Shown: positions 29,501 through 41,190, numbered from the stretch's first letter. The stretch: DNA of 64,000 nt from Leishmania infantum JPCM5 (GCF_000002875.2 NC_009402.2:511644-575643); one strand, 5' to 3'. Notes: a model not told the origin generated them from the letters alone. Made by a program: numbers and translations.

Positions 29501-30340
29501 CGGCAGCGCGGCGCCTCTTCAAGAAGAGCGAAGCAACAGTAGCAGGAGGGACTCTACTCGGCACTCAGACACGTATACGCACGTGCGCGTACACACACAC
29601 CGACGAGCAGAGCTTTTTGACTCTGTGGGGTCTATCTCACCTCGCAGTCTCTCTTCCGTATCATCATCTTGTTTATTTCGTGTCTCCCTCTTTCTTGATA
29701 GTGGCCTGCACTTCCCTGCGCGAATCGCTAGACAGCTCTCACACGTACAGGCGCACAGAGCCCTGCTTTGCTGCTGTAGTCTTCGTCTAGCTTCCCTTCT
29801 TTCCTACACCCCATCATCTGAATGAATAAAAAAAATGTATTTGCCCCTTTCTCTCCCTTTTACCTGTTTACGTGTGGCGTTCGTGCGGATGCCGAAGCCC
29901 AGCTTCATAGCCTCGTGCTGCTCTCTTTGTTGCCTCTGCTGACCGTTTTGTGCACTCTCCGGCCTTGCTGGTGTGCGTAGGGCCCCCTCACAAGTGTGTT
30001 GCTGATCCTTCCTCAGCATTCTACTTTTTTCTCTCCTCTTCTACGCCTCTTTTCGAACGTTGTTGGTTTGCGTGTGCCCCCCTCTCTCCCCTCTACCCCG
30101 TCTGTGCAGTTAGTGATCAAGCGAGCTGCGGCCACGGACATCGCAGCAGAAAGCGGCACGGCGAATGCCGCTTGCTTGAATGCAGCAACAACGATCAAGT
30201 TCCACACATACAAGGTAGACACACCACCTTCTTTCTCCTCTCGTGCCTTGTAGCCTTGAGACACGACAGCACCTACCCTTTGTTTTTTCTTCCTCGCTTC
30301 CTATCCATCGACAACACACGCGTACACACGCGAGTCTGCC
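26548..30340. other. Spacer between the phytochelatin-synthase-like gene and the cytidylyltransferase gene
   Basis: This 3.8 kb stretch has no convincing gene. C/T-rich sequence with T-runs flanks a compositionally distinct GC-rich block at about 27665-28230 (see findings). The end contains the pyrimidine tract for the next gene. Confidence 0.65.
30017..30109 (+). promoter_or_regulatory. Polypyrimidine tract and spliced-leader acceptor for the cytidylyltransferase gene
   Basis: An AG-free C/T tract (30017-30107) ends in GTGCAG with AG at 30108-30109, giving a 5' UTR of about 231 nt. A later site after TTCTTTCTCC has AG at 30252-30253 and would give about 87 nt. Confidence 0.5.
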
Positions 30341-32110
30341 ATGTCGCATCTGCTTGAGCACAGCTTCCTCTTTACCACAGAGGAGCGACAACTCATCTAC
30401 CATGCCAACAGCGACGTCAACACCCGCCCCGTGAGCTTCGTCACTCGCATTTTTTACCCGATCTGGATTCGTATCAGCACGCATCTGCTCAGCGATCTCG
30501 TGGCGCCGAACGCCATCACATTGGCAGGGCTTCTTAGCAGCATGCAGGCGTACCAGCTCATTAACACGTACTACCATTTTGGCGATCAGCAGCACGGCCC
30601 GCACGCGGTGCTGTGCGACGTGAAGTCGTCGTTGCAGGCGTTTGGACTCCGTGGCGCCGGCCAGGTACCCCTCGCAGCTGAGAAGACTGTCGTGGGAGAG
30701 ATGGCCTCTGCCTACAAAGCCGGGCCAGGCGCTGCGGCCAAGACGGCCAAGGCCATGGGTGCCGCCGCTGCCGCCGCTGCCACAAGTGCTGCGAGCGGTC
30801 AAATCTTAAAGCCTCCAGAGACCGACTATGTGGACTTTTTCCATACTGACCGCACGGTGCAGACGGCCACGGTTCTGGCAATTCTTCTCCTGGTCATCTC
30901 TATCACGTGCGGCTCTTTGGACGGCGTGCACGCGCGGCGCTGTCGCAGCGCCACCAGCCTGGGCGACATCTTCTCCCGCATCTGCTCCTCCATGGCGCGC
31001 GTCTTTATGGCGCTAACGCTGCTGGAGGTGTTTCAAATCGAGGACGTGTGCACGAAGTGGTACTTCCTGCTCGCCCTGCAGCTGATTGAGCTGAATACGG
31101 TGCTTGGCCGCATCAACGCGTCGAACTTGAAGAAGGACCGCGTGAAGAATGTGGCGTACGTTGCGACGTACTGCTTCCGTGAATCGGAGTTGTCGTTCCT
31201 CATGGTGTTGCTCCTCATCGCCCGTTGGTTCTACCCTACCGCGTGCCGCGACATCCTCGGCGTCATCTTGGCGAAGGCGCAGGTGGGCTACAACACCCTC
31301 GTCGTCGCCACCTTTGTGAGCATTGCGCTTCTCAAGATGAAGAAGCTGTACAAGGGGATTATTTTGCTCTGCCTCGCCGCCCGTGTGCTGCCGCTCTTCT
31401 ACCTCTTGCCGCTAAGCCAGTACAGCTTGCTGAGCGTCATTGGCGATGCCATGATTGTAGGACTGCTGTCCATCGAGGTGTACGTCAGCCACCTCGCCCA
31501 GCGCCGCATCCACGCCGCAGTTTTTTTCCTTTGCCTCGGCTCGCTGCTGAACGACGTGCTCTCTGTGGCCGGGTCTATAATGTACTTGATTGCCATGCTG
31601 GTGGACTTGTCGTACTCGCTGAACGTACCGCTTTTCACGCCTGTGCGTAACGTGTTCATCGACGGTGTCTTCGACCTCTGCCACGCCGGACACAAGAAGC
31701 TGATGGCTAATGCTCTCAAGTTCGGCAACCGTCTCATCGTTGGCGTCTGCGGCGACGAGGAGTGCGCCTCATACAAACGTCCGCCGATCATGACCACCGA
31801 AGAGCGTATCAATGAGGTGCGCCTGTGCAAGTACGTCTCAGAAGTGATTCCCAACTCACCAGTGACGGGCATCACGGCGGAGATGATCCGGTACTACAAT
31901 ATACACGTAGTTGTCTGTGGCGAGGAGTACAACACTCCGACAGACACGTACTACGCGGTACCGCGCCGCATGGGCATCCTGCGCACAGTGCCAAGAACTC
32001 CCGGCATCTCCACCAGCGTTCTCATCTCGCGCATCCGTGCCGCCAGTGACAGCTCTATAAAGGCAAAGGACAGGAAGAGTGACGTGCCAACGGTGAAGGA
32101 CGGGGCATAA
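30341..32110 (+). CDS. CPCT: Choline-phosphate cytidylyltransferase fused to a CDP-alcohol phosphotransferase-like domain
   Basis: Two domains are joined in 589 residues. The N-terminal half (about 1-430) is a polytopic membrane CDP-alcohol phosphotransferase-like domain with APNAITLAG near residues 53-61 and the family motif region DGVHARRCRSATSLGDIF starting at Asp194. In that motif (D-G-x2-A-R-x8-G-x3-D-x3-D) the last two aspartates are Ser212 and Ser216. The C-terminal part (about 437-570) is a complete cytidylyltransferase: IDGVFDLCHAGH with HAGH at 448-451 and RTPGISTS at 552-559. It should make CDP-choline (or CDP-ethanolamine) from CTP and the phospho-alcohol in the Kennedy pathway. 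The choline assignment rests on similarity of YVSEVIPNSP and RTPGISTS to CCT and on recalled annotation of the syntenic Leishmania gene as CPCT. The membrane half probably anchors the enzyme rather than catalysing. Confidence 0.8.
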   Translation: MSHLLEHSFLFTTEERQLIYHANSDVNTRPVSFVTRIFYPIWIRISTHLLSDLVAPNAITLAGLLSSMQAYQLINTYYHFGDQQHGPHAVLCDVKSSLQAFGLRGAGQVPLAAEKTVVGEMASAYKAGPGAAAKTAKAMGAAAAAAATSAASGQILKPPETDYVDFFHTDRTVQTATVLAILLLVISITCGSLDGVHARRCRSATSLGDIFSRICSSMARVFMALTLLEVFQIEDVCTKWYFLLALQLIELNTVLGRINASNLKKDRVKNVAYVATYCFRESELSFLMVLLLIARWFYPTACRDILGVILAKAQVGYNTLVVATFVSIALLKMKKLYKGIILLCLAARVLPLFYLLPLSQYSLLSVIGDAMIVGLLSIEVYVSHLAQRRIHAAVFFLCLGSLLNDVLSVAGSIMYLIAMLVDLSYSLNVPLFTPVRNVFIDGVFDLCHAGHKKLMANALKFGNRLIVGVCGDEECASYKRPPIMTTEERINEVRLCKYVSEVIPNSPVTGITAEMIRYYNIHVVVCGEEYNTPTDTYYAVPRRMGILRTVPRTPGISTSVLISRIRAASDSSIKAKDRKSDVPTVKDGA

Positions 32111-33808
32111 GTGGAGATGCTGACGTCTTCTTCTTGTGTGCAAGCTGCTGGGCCCTGTGTCTTTGGCGGACGCCCTTCTGCAGTCTGTGTCGGTGCTGAA
32201 TTCTCCGGTGATAGCGTGTACGCACACTACGTCGAGGCGTTTTCACGAATGCACGTGCGTGCACCCCCTCCTCTCTCGCTACTGCTTTCCTCTGCTCTTG
32301 GCCTTCCAAAGGGTGTCTGAAAGCAACCATGATAGGCGTGAGAAATATATTTGTGGGCACGACAGCGCATCGCCGTCGCTGAAGAACAAGGGGCTCGGCG
32401 GCGATGACTACTGCGCAAGCACAAATACATCTCTCTCTCTCTGTGTGTGTGTGTGTGTGTGTGTGTCGGCTTCGGTAATGTGTGGACCTGCGCGCTCCTT
32501 CCGCTTTGTACCTTTTCTAGTTGTGGTGGCTCTCCCAAGGAAGGGCAGACGACAAGAAAAAAGAAGTCGGCGCGCGCCGTATCACGCTTCTCGCCTGGAT
32601 GACCTTCACCCCTCCTTCCTTGTGCTCTTACGTGATTGCCTTCTGTATGCGTCTGCGACCGTCATGAGCAAAAGACAGCTTTGTTTTGCGTAGCAAAGGT
32701 GTGCTGGTGGTGCTGTCACGGTCGTCTTCGCCGATTCGGCTGCCCATGTGTATGCACACACACACACACACGTGCATACTTCTATATACATATATATATG
32801 TATATGTAAACATAAACACGCAGATATGTATGCGTATGCATGCGTATATATATATATATATGTGCAAGTATACACATTTTGTGCTCGCGTTCAAGCAGTC
32901 GTGCACTTTCTCTGTTTGCCTGCGTATTTTTTTTTGCTCCCTTCGCCTCTGGTCTCCTTTCACGTGTGATTCTCCAGCCCTGTGCTTTCCGCCCTCCTCT
33001 TCCTCTGCCACTCTATCTGTGCGAGTGTCTTTTTTGATGGCGCACCTCTTGAGAATACGCGTAAACTCGGGGCTCAGATATGTGTGCGTCTCTGCGTGCG
33101 CGGGCGTGTGTAGCCTTTTTTTTTACGGTTATTGCATTTCTACCTTATCGCGTAGTTAATGGCATTTCTTTATCTATGCTCATGCCTATCTTATCGTTTT
33201 TGCTTTTTCTCTGCGTGGGTGCTTCATCGGTCGCACGGTAGTCTTCGATACATATATATATATATATTTGTTTGTTTCTCTTTTCGATCATTGCTGTCGT
33301 GTGAAGCTGACGCACATGTTGTGCTGATACACGCACACACACGCACACATGCAAGGCCAGGGTAAGAGAACAAGGGGAGGGGTATGCAACCGCGCGCACA
33401 GAAACCGAGACGACAGGGGCAAGTAGTGGCTGCCTTGCAGTGGTGCTCATAGTGAAGCCATAGTCGGCGTCAAAGCACACGTCTGCACGGACATACGCGC
33501 ACAGATGAGAGTGTCCGCTTCATTCGAGTCGTCTGAGCTGCGCATCTGAAACGCAATACTTACGCATATGCATCAAGCACACACATATGCGATATCAGCG
33601 GAAGGGCACACGCACACGCGCGCGCCAAGGAAACTAAATGTACCGTGCAGACTTGAGCGGTAACGACGGGGGCGCTTAAAAATAAGTCGCGCGCCTTGAA
33701 CACCTGTGCTTAGGTCATTGTGCATTCTTTATGGGGGCCTTAGCGCTCACAACCGTCACTCTTGGCTTTTGTTGGGGTCCTCCGCGGCGAGGCCCTGCTG
33801 ACGGGGGG

Positions 33809-34533
33809 ACACCCCTCAGTGCATGGCATCCGCTGCCCGCTCTGTGTGCACGAAAGCCAAGCAGCCTCCCCCTATCCCCTGCCAATGCCGAACCACCTCT
33901 GGTGGTGCCACGGCTAAGCGCCTGCGACGTCGGGGAGTCAAAGCGCTTCATCGCTGTTGATGTCGGCGGTGATGTCCTGGATGGCACCGTGCCGGAGCGA
34001 CCTGCGACGGTGAGCACGCTTGTGCCATCCATGTGCCGGCGACGTGTCGGCGTCGCTCGAACGCGTATCCCACCCCCGGCCCACGCACTGCCTTACTGGC
34101 GTGAGGGGCCTGAGTGCCACCCCGAGGGGGATGTACACCAGGTGTGGTGACCGGCATGATGGGGGAGCCGCTGTGAGGCGACCTGCGGAGCCGAGTGTGG
34201 GTAGAGCTCGAGGCCGAGGCCGAGGCCGAGGCCGTGCTCAGGTGGCTGAGTGGACGCAGTGCTGTAAGGCGCGTGCCCCCAGGGCTGCTTGGCACGACGC
34301 GATGGTGCCTGCGACGGTCCCGGGGCGGGGTGTTGGGGGCCGAGTGGCGCTTGACCTCGTGCTGTACGGCAGCGACATGGGCACGTTGAACGAAACCGGA
34401 AAAGTGGGCCGCACACATACAGGCAAAGCATAGAAAGAAAGCTGCGCATCATTGCGAGGTGCTCAGCGTTGCGTTTGGTGTCTCTTGCGTTTCTGCCGCT
34501 GCTTCATATCTCTCTCTTTCTGTGCGCCTGCGC
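33809..34533 (+). mobile_element. SIDER2-like retroposon, copy B, with shared 3' flank
   Basis: The element proper runs from ACACCCCTCAGTGC at 33809 to GGGCACG at 34385 and is followed by an A-rich stretch. Identity with copy D continues about 148 bp further, to 34533. The offset to copy D is a constant 9137 bp and I see one mismatch (34525). It lies about 1.7 kb after the cytidylyltransferase stop codon, probably in its 3' UTR. Short open frames inside it are properties of the repeat, not genes. Confidence 0.75.
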
Positions 34534-37167
34534 TTCTAGCGTTCTCATTCTTTTTCTTTCTATTTCTGTCGCGCGCGCCGAGCCCATTTTGGAGTGCTTC
34601 CAGCCGAAAGCTGCAGGAGGAAGGGGGCCGAGAAAAGCGAAGAGGCTCAGCTTGCGCGCGCGTGTCTATGCATTTGTGAACGAGTGCATTGCACTGTGTA
34701 TTGACGCACCTCCCCTTCTGCAAAGAAGGGGCAGCAGATGCATGCGCATAGGTGCGCCGACTTGGCTCCAAATCGACAAACCTTTCTTCTCTCTGTGCTT
34801 TATCTTTTCTTGCTCGGTCAGCACACACCTGCCACTTGAACGCCCCGCCCTGCACGCACCCGGGTGCATACACAAGTCTTGAGCGCACACACGCGGAGGG
34901 GGAGGACGACACCCACACACACGAGGAAACCAAACCCATCAACCAAAAGCTGAAGGAAGCGCCACGAAACATATCTAAAACGATAAACCAACAACAGCAA
35001 AAAAAAACATACGTCACACCACGCACATCACACACACCTACGCCACAGCGACAGAAGGAAGGAACCAGAACATCAAAGCAGCACACACACCCACAGACAC
35101 ACAGACAGACACACCACCCAAGAGAACGAAAAAAGGGGGAGGGGACCACCAAAGGAAAAGAATAAAAGAAACGTAACCTTCTATTTTGTATTTAACCGTC
35201 TCTCTCTATATATATACTTCTCAGCCTCTTCGCACTTTTTTTTTGTTCTCTTTCCGTTGACATACGCCTCTTTCTTTTCTCGGCCTTTCTCTCTCTCACT
35301 TTCTCTCGTAGCTTCCTCTTGTCCGCCATCTCTCTTTGTCTGCCAGACTCTCTGTTTGCCTGGAGTTGTGGCTTCTCGCGGCACAGCTTACCCTTTTTCC
35401 TGTGCGTGTGCGTGTGAGTGTGAGTGCGCTTTTTTTCTTTGCTGGCGTGGCGCACACCTCTGTCTGCCTGCTTGTGCGTGTTTCTGCGTGTACCCAACCA
35501 GCACGCCCTTTTTTTGTTACTAGAAAAAGAAAACGAGGCAGGCAAAATCGGCGTAGAGGGCAAGAATACAAGGCGTCAGGGGACTGAACCGCGCGTGCGC
35601 ACATCCGTTGAGCACACAGCCAGACACCCCACCCCCCTCACACACGCATATACGGGCACACCCATTTTTTGCTTCCTTCCCCCCTCTTTCCTACCTCTGA
35701 GCTCTCCTACTCGTTCTGTCGGTTTTGATTTCTTTTTTTTTTGTTTTGCCGTCGTCTTTGCCAGAACTTACCTCCTCTCTACCTGTTTTGAGGGCCGTCA
35801 CGCACACGCGCGCCAGTTTGCAACAAGCTTCTGCTGCTGCTGTTACTTGTGGAGAGAGGAAAAGAAACTTTGACTTGCATCTTTCCGTGCTGAGCGTGTT
35901 GCTGCTGGCTGCTTTTGGTCTAGCGTTCTGTCTTCGAAGGAAGAGAAATAACGAACCAAGCGCACGCACACACATACACTAAAGAGGGAGACGGGTTACG
36001 GCTTTGCTGCACGCGCTGCGTCCCTCTTAACCCTCTCTTTCCTTTTTTTTTTCGGTTTTCACGCTCTCTTCATCTCCTCCAGGGTCACTCGTCCCTCCTT
36101 CCTTCCCTCTTAACCTTACACCCTTTCCTCCCTGTCTCGGGCGCGCGCTCTCTCCCTCTATGAGCGTCACAAATATTGACTACTTTCGTTTCTTCTATTG
36201 TCTTGTTTTTGTTCCTGTTTACTCGTGAGTCTGTGCAGCCTTTTTTTTTTTGTTTTTGTTTTGCTCTTTGACCCCATCATCATCATCACTGTCCATTTCT
36301 TTGTTTGCTTATCCCTCCCCTCCCCCTCCTCCTCCTTCTCTTGGTTGAGCAACCACCAAAAAAAAAAAGAAAGCAGAGCATACGGAAGAAGAAGCAAAGA
36401 AACAAACAGAAAAAAGGAAGCGGCGACAGCAAGAGACACCCCCCTCCCCCCACACACGCAGACACACACACACACACACACACACACGACTACACCTTGT
36501 CCGTCTCCTTCCCATCACGCTCCACTTGCCACGAAGTGTATGCGTCTTTGTATGCCTGTGCCTTCGTTGTCTCTCTGCTCTCTCTAGCTTTTCTTTTATA
36601 GTTCTTTATATATATATATATTTTTCTCCCTCTTTGCCCTCGTCATCTCCGTCTCTCTATGCATCTTCCTCCTTCTTCCACGCCGACTGCATCGCGCTCT
36701 TCTTCTTGTTTTGCTTTTTTTCTTTGCTTGTACGCCCCCCTCCCCCGTTTCCCTCTTGTACGTTCAAGCGAAATATAACACGAGAAGACGGCTAGAGATC
36801 GAGGGAGAGAGAGACAGTGACGGCAAGCGGCCAGAACACGAACACGGACGCATATATATACATATATATATTGCTATATACATAAACAATATATACACAA
36901 ACATACACACACACACACAGACAGCGCCACTCTCACTTTGGTTGAGTTTCTTTTTTCGCCTTTTCCTTTTTACGATAAGGATCGAAAAAAAAAACGACGA
37001 CGACGACAACAACAAAGAACCGCAAGAGAAAGGGGTAACGACAACCGTGGCATTGTGAAGGATACGAAAAGCCTACGTGCAACCGCCTGAGGGAGCGGCG
37101 GAGCGATTCTTATTGGCATCCACATCCTGTCCTACCTGAAGAAAGGTGAACAAATACGAGCACCTCT

Positions 37168-37365
37168 TCCGTGCTTCATTCTTTTTTTCCCCTTTTTTGC
37201 TGTACTGTGTGCTGCGTGTTTCTTTGTGCATTTTTCTGTATTTTTTCCACCTTTTCTTCATCTGTGCCTCCGGCTCACGTGCACAACCTTACACGTCTCT
37301 CCCCTCTTCTCTCCGCCTTCATTGCTCTTCTCGTCGTTTTGGTTGTTCCGTTTCTCTGTCTTTAG
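37168..37365 (+). promoter_or_regulatory. Polypyrimidine tract and spliced-leader acceptor for CCCH gene 1
   Basis: A nearly 200-nt T/C-rich, AG-free tract ends in TCTTTAG with AG at 37364-37365. The 5' UTR would be 48 nt. The only other AG before the ATG is at 37410-37411, too close to be likely. Confidence 0.6.
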
Positions 37366-37413
37366 GGGCTCACCATCTCTCTTTTTCCCTTTTTTTTTAT
37401 CGCTGGGCGAGCA

Positions 37414-39717
37414 ATGCTTAACACGGGCAAGTCCATGACGTTGAATTCACACTACCCGTCCAGTGGCTCTGCGGCGGGCATGCCGGCGCCAGGGCTCGCA
37501 GTGAGCGCTACTGGACAGTCAGGCCACGGGGACATGGCTTCCTCTCCCTCTATCTCGGTTGACCAAGCGCCGACCACCCCTGGAAGTGACGCGATTAACT
37601 TCTTCGCGAAAGCACTGTCTTCCTACAAGTCGCACTTTGGGGACTCTGCCACCGGCGTCGTGGCCAGCAGCGCCATGCCCGTGTGCTCCGCCCCGGATAC
37701 ACCCCTCCAGAAGGGAATCAACAGCGGCTACTCTGCTGGGGGTCCGTCGAGGATCTCGTTGTCCGGAAGTGTAGGGGCCTCGGCGTCATCGTGCGGTTTC
37801 GCTGGATCGCCAGCGTTTGCGTCTGGGAACGGCGTCATCGGCGCTGGTGCTGGCTTACACAGCAACTCGTCGTCCTTCGGTAACAGCCCACAGACGGTGA
37901 GCATCACGCCGCTTGTGAAGTTCGGCTCACCGTCTTCGGCGTGCACCGTGGCGCGGCCGGCTTCGCCCTCCGCTGCTGATGGGGTAGCCTGTGGCGGCGA
38001 GGCCGCCGTTGCAAGCGACATTGTGAATGCCCCGGAACCTATGAGGCCCACATGTATCCGTAACTTGGTGGACGGCGTTGGCGCGCCGTTTCAGGCGATC
38101 TACTCGTCTTCGTCGTCGTCGACGTCCTCGGCTCCCAGCCCACTCGCGCAAACGACTTCGTCGCCGCAATGCGGCGGGAACACCAGCTGCGTCTCCCCCA
38201 GCGGCACCTGCTCTCTTCTCTTTGAAGCGGAGGTGAACATCTCTAGCCCGAACACAGAAACGGCGTCAGCCGCGCAGGCGCTTGACAAGGACGCGCTCGG
38301 TGAGACTCACCAGTGCACCTTCATCTCTCCCCCCGAGAACAATGCCAAAGCCGGCGAGGGCAGGACGCGCTCGCCCAAGACGCCAAGCCGCGGCGATCCT
38401 TCCAAGTCATGTGGCTCGGCGCCGTCGGCCAAGTCGAACCTGCATGCAGATCACGCGGCGGCACCGCCGAAGAACTCCCCGAACCATTCGAAGCAGCGAC
38501 AGCAGCGCGCCGGCGCCGCGTCACGGCGTCAGCATGTGAGCGGCAGCAACTGCTCCCTCTCCACTGGCCAGCTGGCTGCTGAAAGTCTGCAGAAAGGCGG
38601 CAGCAGCCCCACCAGCCAGGGCGAGCTTGTTAGCGTCTACGATTCAGATTTCGAGACATTGCTATCTATTCCAGCGTCGCAGGTGCTGCACCGCCCAAAC
38701 CCGGCTCTGGGCGTGTCGCGGCTCGTGCTGTGCCGCAAGTTCAATCTTGAGAACCCCCAAAGCTGCTCGAAGGGCGACATGTGCAAGTTCGTGCACGCCG
38801 ATATCCGCAAAGCGTCGCGGTGCAGCATCCACGTCAACTATGCATGGCGCAGCCTCGCCCTGTGCACGTATCCGCGACTGCCGGCCGGTGATGAGGTCAC
38901 CGTCCTAGCGCCGAACGAGCGATCGCCGTCGGAGGTGATTCCCAGCGAGCGCATTCTTGTCACGCGCGGCAGCACCAACTGGCGGGAGCACACCGCGCCG
39001 CTCTCGCACTGCGCGCACTACTACTTCAACCGCATGTGCAACCGCGGCAAGCGCTGCAATTTCATCCACTCCGTGCACGTGGACCCGAACGTGCAAGGCG
39101 ACTTCAAGCATGCGCCTGCGCCAAGGGCCGTGGCGCCGATTGCGCCCAAGCCATCAAACTCGGCGGCCTCGCGCGCTGCAAGCGGAGCGCAGGCTACATC
39201 AAACGATTGGCACCACCAGTCCAGCGCTCACCACGGCGGCGCCGCAGCACGGACGGCGCCTTCGGCGAAGCAGCCGCAACCGCTGCCGCCGGCGCAGCAG
39301 AACAGCGCCAACAACGTCGCCAACGCGGGCGGTGGAATCGCCTACGCCTTCGCGCCGAGTATATTTGCCCTGCCGCCGCACGGATGTATGGCGTACCCCC
39401 TGCTGAACACCACATCATCGCCGACCGCGATGGGGGTACCGCAGTCGCCGGGTGGCGTAGCAGGGGGCGCACCGTACGTGATGCTCATGAACAGCGCCGG
39501 CCAGCAGGTGGGCTGCAGCTACGTTCCAGCCACCTTGATGCCCTCAACCCCGCAGCAGATGGGCGGCTCCAACGGCGTCTTCTTGATTGTGCCGACGGCC
39601 AACGGGTCTGGTGGGTCATTGGGTGGCAGCGGCGCTCCTCTCGGCAGCCCCGGAGTCCCTGTCTCCCCTCTGGGTCAGTCTTTCAGCAGTCTGAGCAACG
39701 GCCCCGTTAACTGGTGA
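37414..39717 (+). CDS. CCCH zinc-finger protein 1 (predicted mRNA-binding regulator)
   Basis: This 767-residue protein is mostly Ser/Ala/Gly/Pro low-complexity sequence around a central module of two CCCH fingers. Finger 1 is Cys440-Cys451-Cys457-His461 (C-x10-C-x5-C-x3-H, with DMCKFVH). Finger 2 is Cys533-Cys542-Cys548-His552 (C-x8-C-x5-C-x3-H, with RCNFIH). Between them lies a conserved segment (HVNYAWRSLALCTYPRLPAG, then IPSERIL), and after finger 2 HVDPNVQGDFK. The same arrangement recurs in the downstream paralogue, so the inter-finger part is probably one folded unit with the fingers. In trypanosomatids such proteins act as post-transcriptional regulators that stabilise, destabilise or modulate translation of mRNAs. 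By recalled synteny it belongs with the T. brucei ZC3H36/37/38 group; the exact orthologue is not determined. Long flanking untranslated regions suggest strong regulation of its own mRNA. Confidence 0.8.
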   Translation: MLNTGKSMTLNSHYPSSGSAAGMPAPGLAVSATGQSGHGDMASSPSISVDQAPTTPGSDAINFFAKALSSYKSHFGDSATGVVASSAMPVCSAPDTPLQKGINSGYSAGGPSRISLSGSVGASASSCGFAGSPAFASGNGVIGAGAGLHSNSSSFGNSPQTVSITPLVKFGSPSSACTVARPASPSAADGVACGGEAAVASDIVNAPEPMRPTCIRNLVDGVGAPFQAIYSSSSSSTSSAPSPLAQTTSSPQCGGNTSCVSPSGTCSLLFEAEVNISSPNTETASAAQALDKDALGETHQCTFISPPENNAKAGEGRTRSPKTPSRGDPSKSCGSAPSAKSNLHADHAAAPPKNSPNHSKQRQQRAGAASRRQHVSGSNCSLSTGQLAAESLQKGGSSPTSQGELVSVYDSDFETLLSIPASQVLHRPNPALGVSRLVLCRKFNLENPQSCSKGDMCKFVHADIRKASRCSIHVNYAWRSLALCTYPRLPAGDEVTVLAPNERSPSEVIPSERILVTRGSTNWREHTAPLSHCAHYYFNRMCNRGKRCNFIHSVHVDPNVQGDFKHAPAPRAVAPIAPKPSNSAASRAASGAQATSNDWHHQSSAHHGGAAARTAPSAKQPQPLPPAQQNSANNVANAGGGIAYAFAPSIFALPPHGCMAYPLLNTTSSPTAMGVPQSPGGVAGGAPYVMLMNSAGQQVGCSYVPATLMPSTPQQMGGSNGVFLIVPTANGSGGSLGGSGAPLGSPGVPVSPLGQSFSSLSNGPVNW

Positions 39718-39900
39718 TTGTATGGACACTTGGGCCGCAGCTGCGGCTGTAGCGGCGAAAAGCGAATACAAGAGGGACGATGTGCTTCTGTGTGCCTTGG
39801 GAGCGTGGTTCTCTTCGTTTCTCTCAGTGATTTTTTTTTTATATGTCGACCTCCTCTGTTGTGGCGGCCGTCCCTGTTCTCCTCTCACTGTCATCCAAAG

Positions 39901-40017
39901 CCTGTGTATGTGTGTATGCATATACATGTATGTTTATATGTGTATGCATGTACGTATATATATATTTATATGTATATACATATATACATAAATATATATA
40001 TATATATATAGGGATAT
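39901..40017. repeat. TA/TG-rich microsatellite
   Basis: It consists of alternating TATG and TATA units ending in an uninterrupted (TA) run just before GGGATATTCC, about 185 bp after the stop codon of CCCH gene 1. It probably lies in the 3' UTR. Confidence 0.8.
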
Positions 40018-41190
40018 TCCACTGAAGCTTTTGTGTGCACGTGTACGGGTGGTGCTCTTTTTTTCTGCGTGTTCACGTCTTCATGCCTTGTAGTTCTTTG
40101 TTCTTTTCTATACCTCTGAAGGGAAGTGTGTTGGTACGTTCTGTTCTCCCTCTGTTGCTTTTCTTTTTGCCCGCCCTTTCTTCCTTCCTCCCTCTCTCCT
40201 CCCTCCTCCTTCCTCGGCTTATCGGTAGTAGTCGTTGTTTCGTGTGCGGTTGTTGCTCTTTTCATTTTCGCCTTTGATTTTTCGCTGTTTCTGTCTGTGT
40301 CGTGTTTTCGCGTTGCGATTTTTTTTCATGTTCGTTATCATTTAGAGGTGCCTCTGTTGAAACGACGCAGGGATGCGTAGGGAGGTGGAGATGTGCACAT
40401 TCGTCGGTGCCGGTGTGTGTGTGTGCTCCCTCTCTGCCGCTGCCTCTGCATCTTGCTGTGCTTTCTGTTAGGCTTCACTTAATCTTACGCATGTGTCCTT
40501 TTCCTTTTTCCCATGTTGTGTCCCTCGATGGATGTGCATGCTTGAATTCATTGATGGGTGCGGTGCCGGCTGCGATTATCAACGAAAAGAAAGGAAAAAC
40601 AACAAACAATGTTGACCTCCTTGTCTTCCTCCTGCATCAATATTTTGCGCTCAACGCGCCTCTCCGTCTTTGCCTTCTCTAGTACTGCTGCTGCTGCTGC
40701 TCTCACCGTCGCCTCGGTACAGCGGGACATCAGTCGGCAGCTGAGGATGCACCCACACGCACACGTACCCACCGACGCACATACACACACGCGGAAAAAC
40801 AGCACCCAAAGAAAGGACCAACAAAAAACGACGGGCAAAAACAGTACAGCTGAACAACAACAACCCTTAAAAAAACGCTAACAGGTCAAACCAAGTAAAA
40901 AACAAACCAAACACGGACACACACACACACACACACACAAAGTAGCTCATCTAAAATTCAAATTTTTTCTCTGTGTTTCTCAAGTGTATGTGTGGAGGAA
41001 GGGGAGGGGGAATGTTTTTTTTTTCTAATTCTTTTTTTTCGCGTGTGCATTTGTGCCCGTGCGTTTAGACCTTTCACGGTTGTTGATTTTGTTCTGCAAG
41101 TCATCTTGTTTTTTTTTCCCCTTTATCTTTCGTGCACCCGTGATGAAGGGGGTGGGGAGGAGACCGCGGTACGTGGTTTCTTAAGGTGCA

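Larger units (their letters stand above)
32111..37413. other. Long spacer between cytidylyltransferase gene and first CCCH gene
   Basis: This 5.3 kb stretch holds no convincing gene. It contains (CT)n/(TG)n at 32430-32466, (CA)n at 32755-32771, (TA)8 at 32845-32860, a TA run near 33250-33268, SIDER2-like copy B (33809-34533), an A-rich block (about 34920-35170), (AC)8 at 36472-36487 and TA runs near 36608-36621 and 36850-36895. Parts belong to the 3' UTR of the upstream gene and the leader of the zinc-finger gene. Confidence 0.65.

Noticed and set aside
32755..32771. Short periodic CA run considered as part of a CRISPR-like or satellite array
   Set aside because: It is a plain dinucleotide microsatellite without spacers or longer repeat unit.
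34020..34433. 137-codon frame, repeated exactly at 43157-43570
   Set aside because: It lies inside the SIDER2-like element and is open only because the GC-rich repeat lacks stops in that frame.
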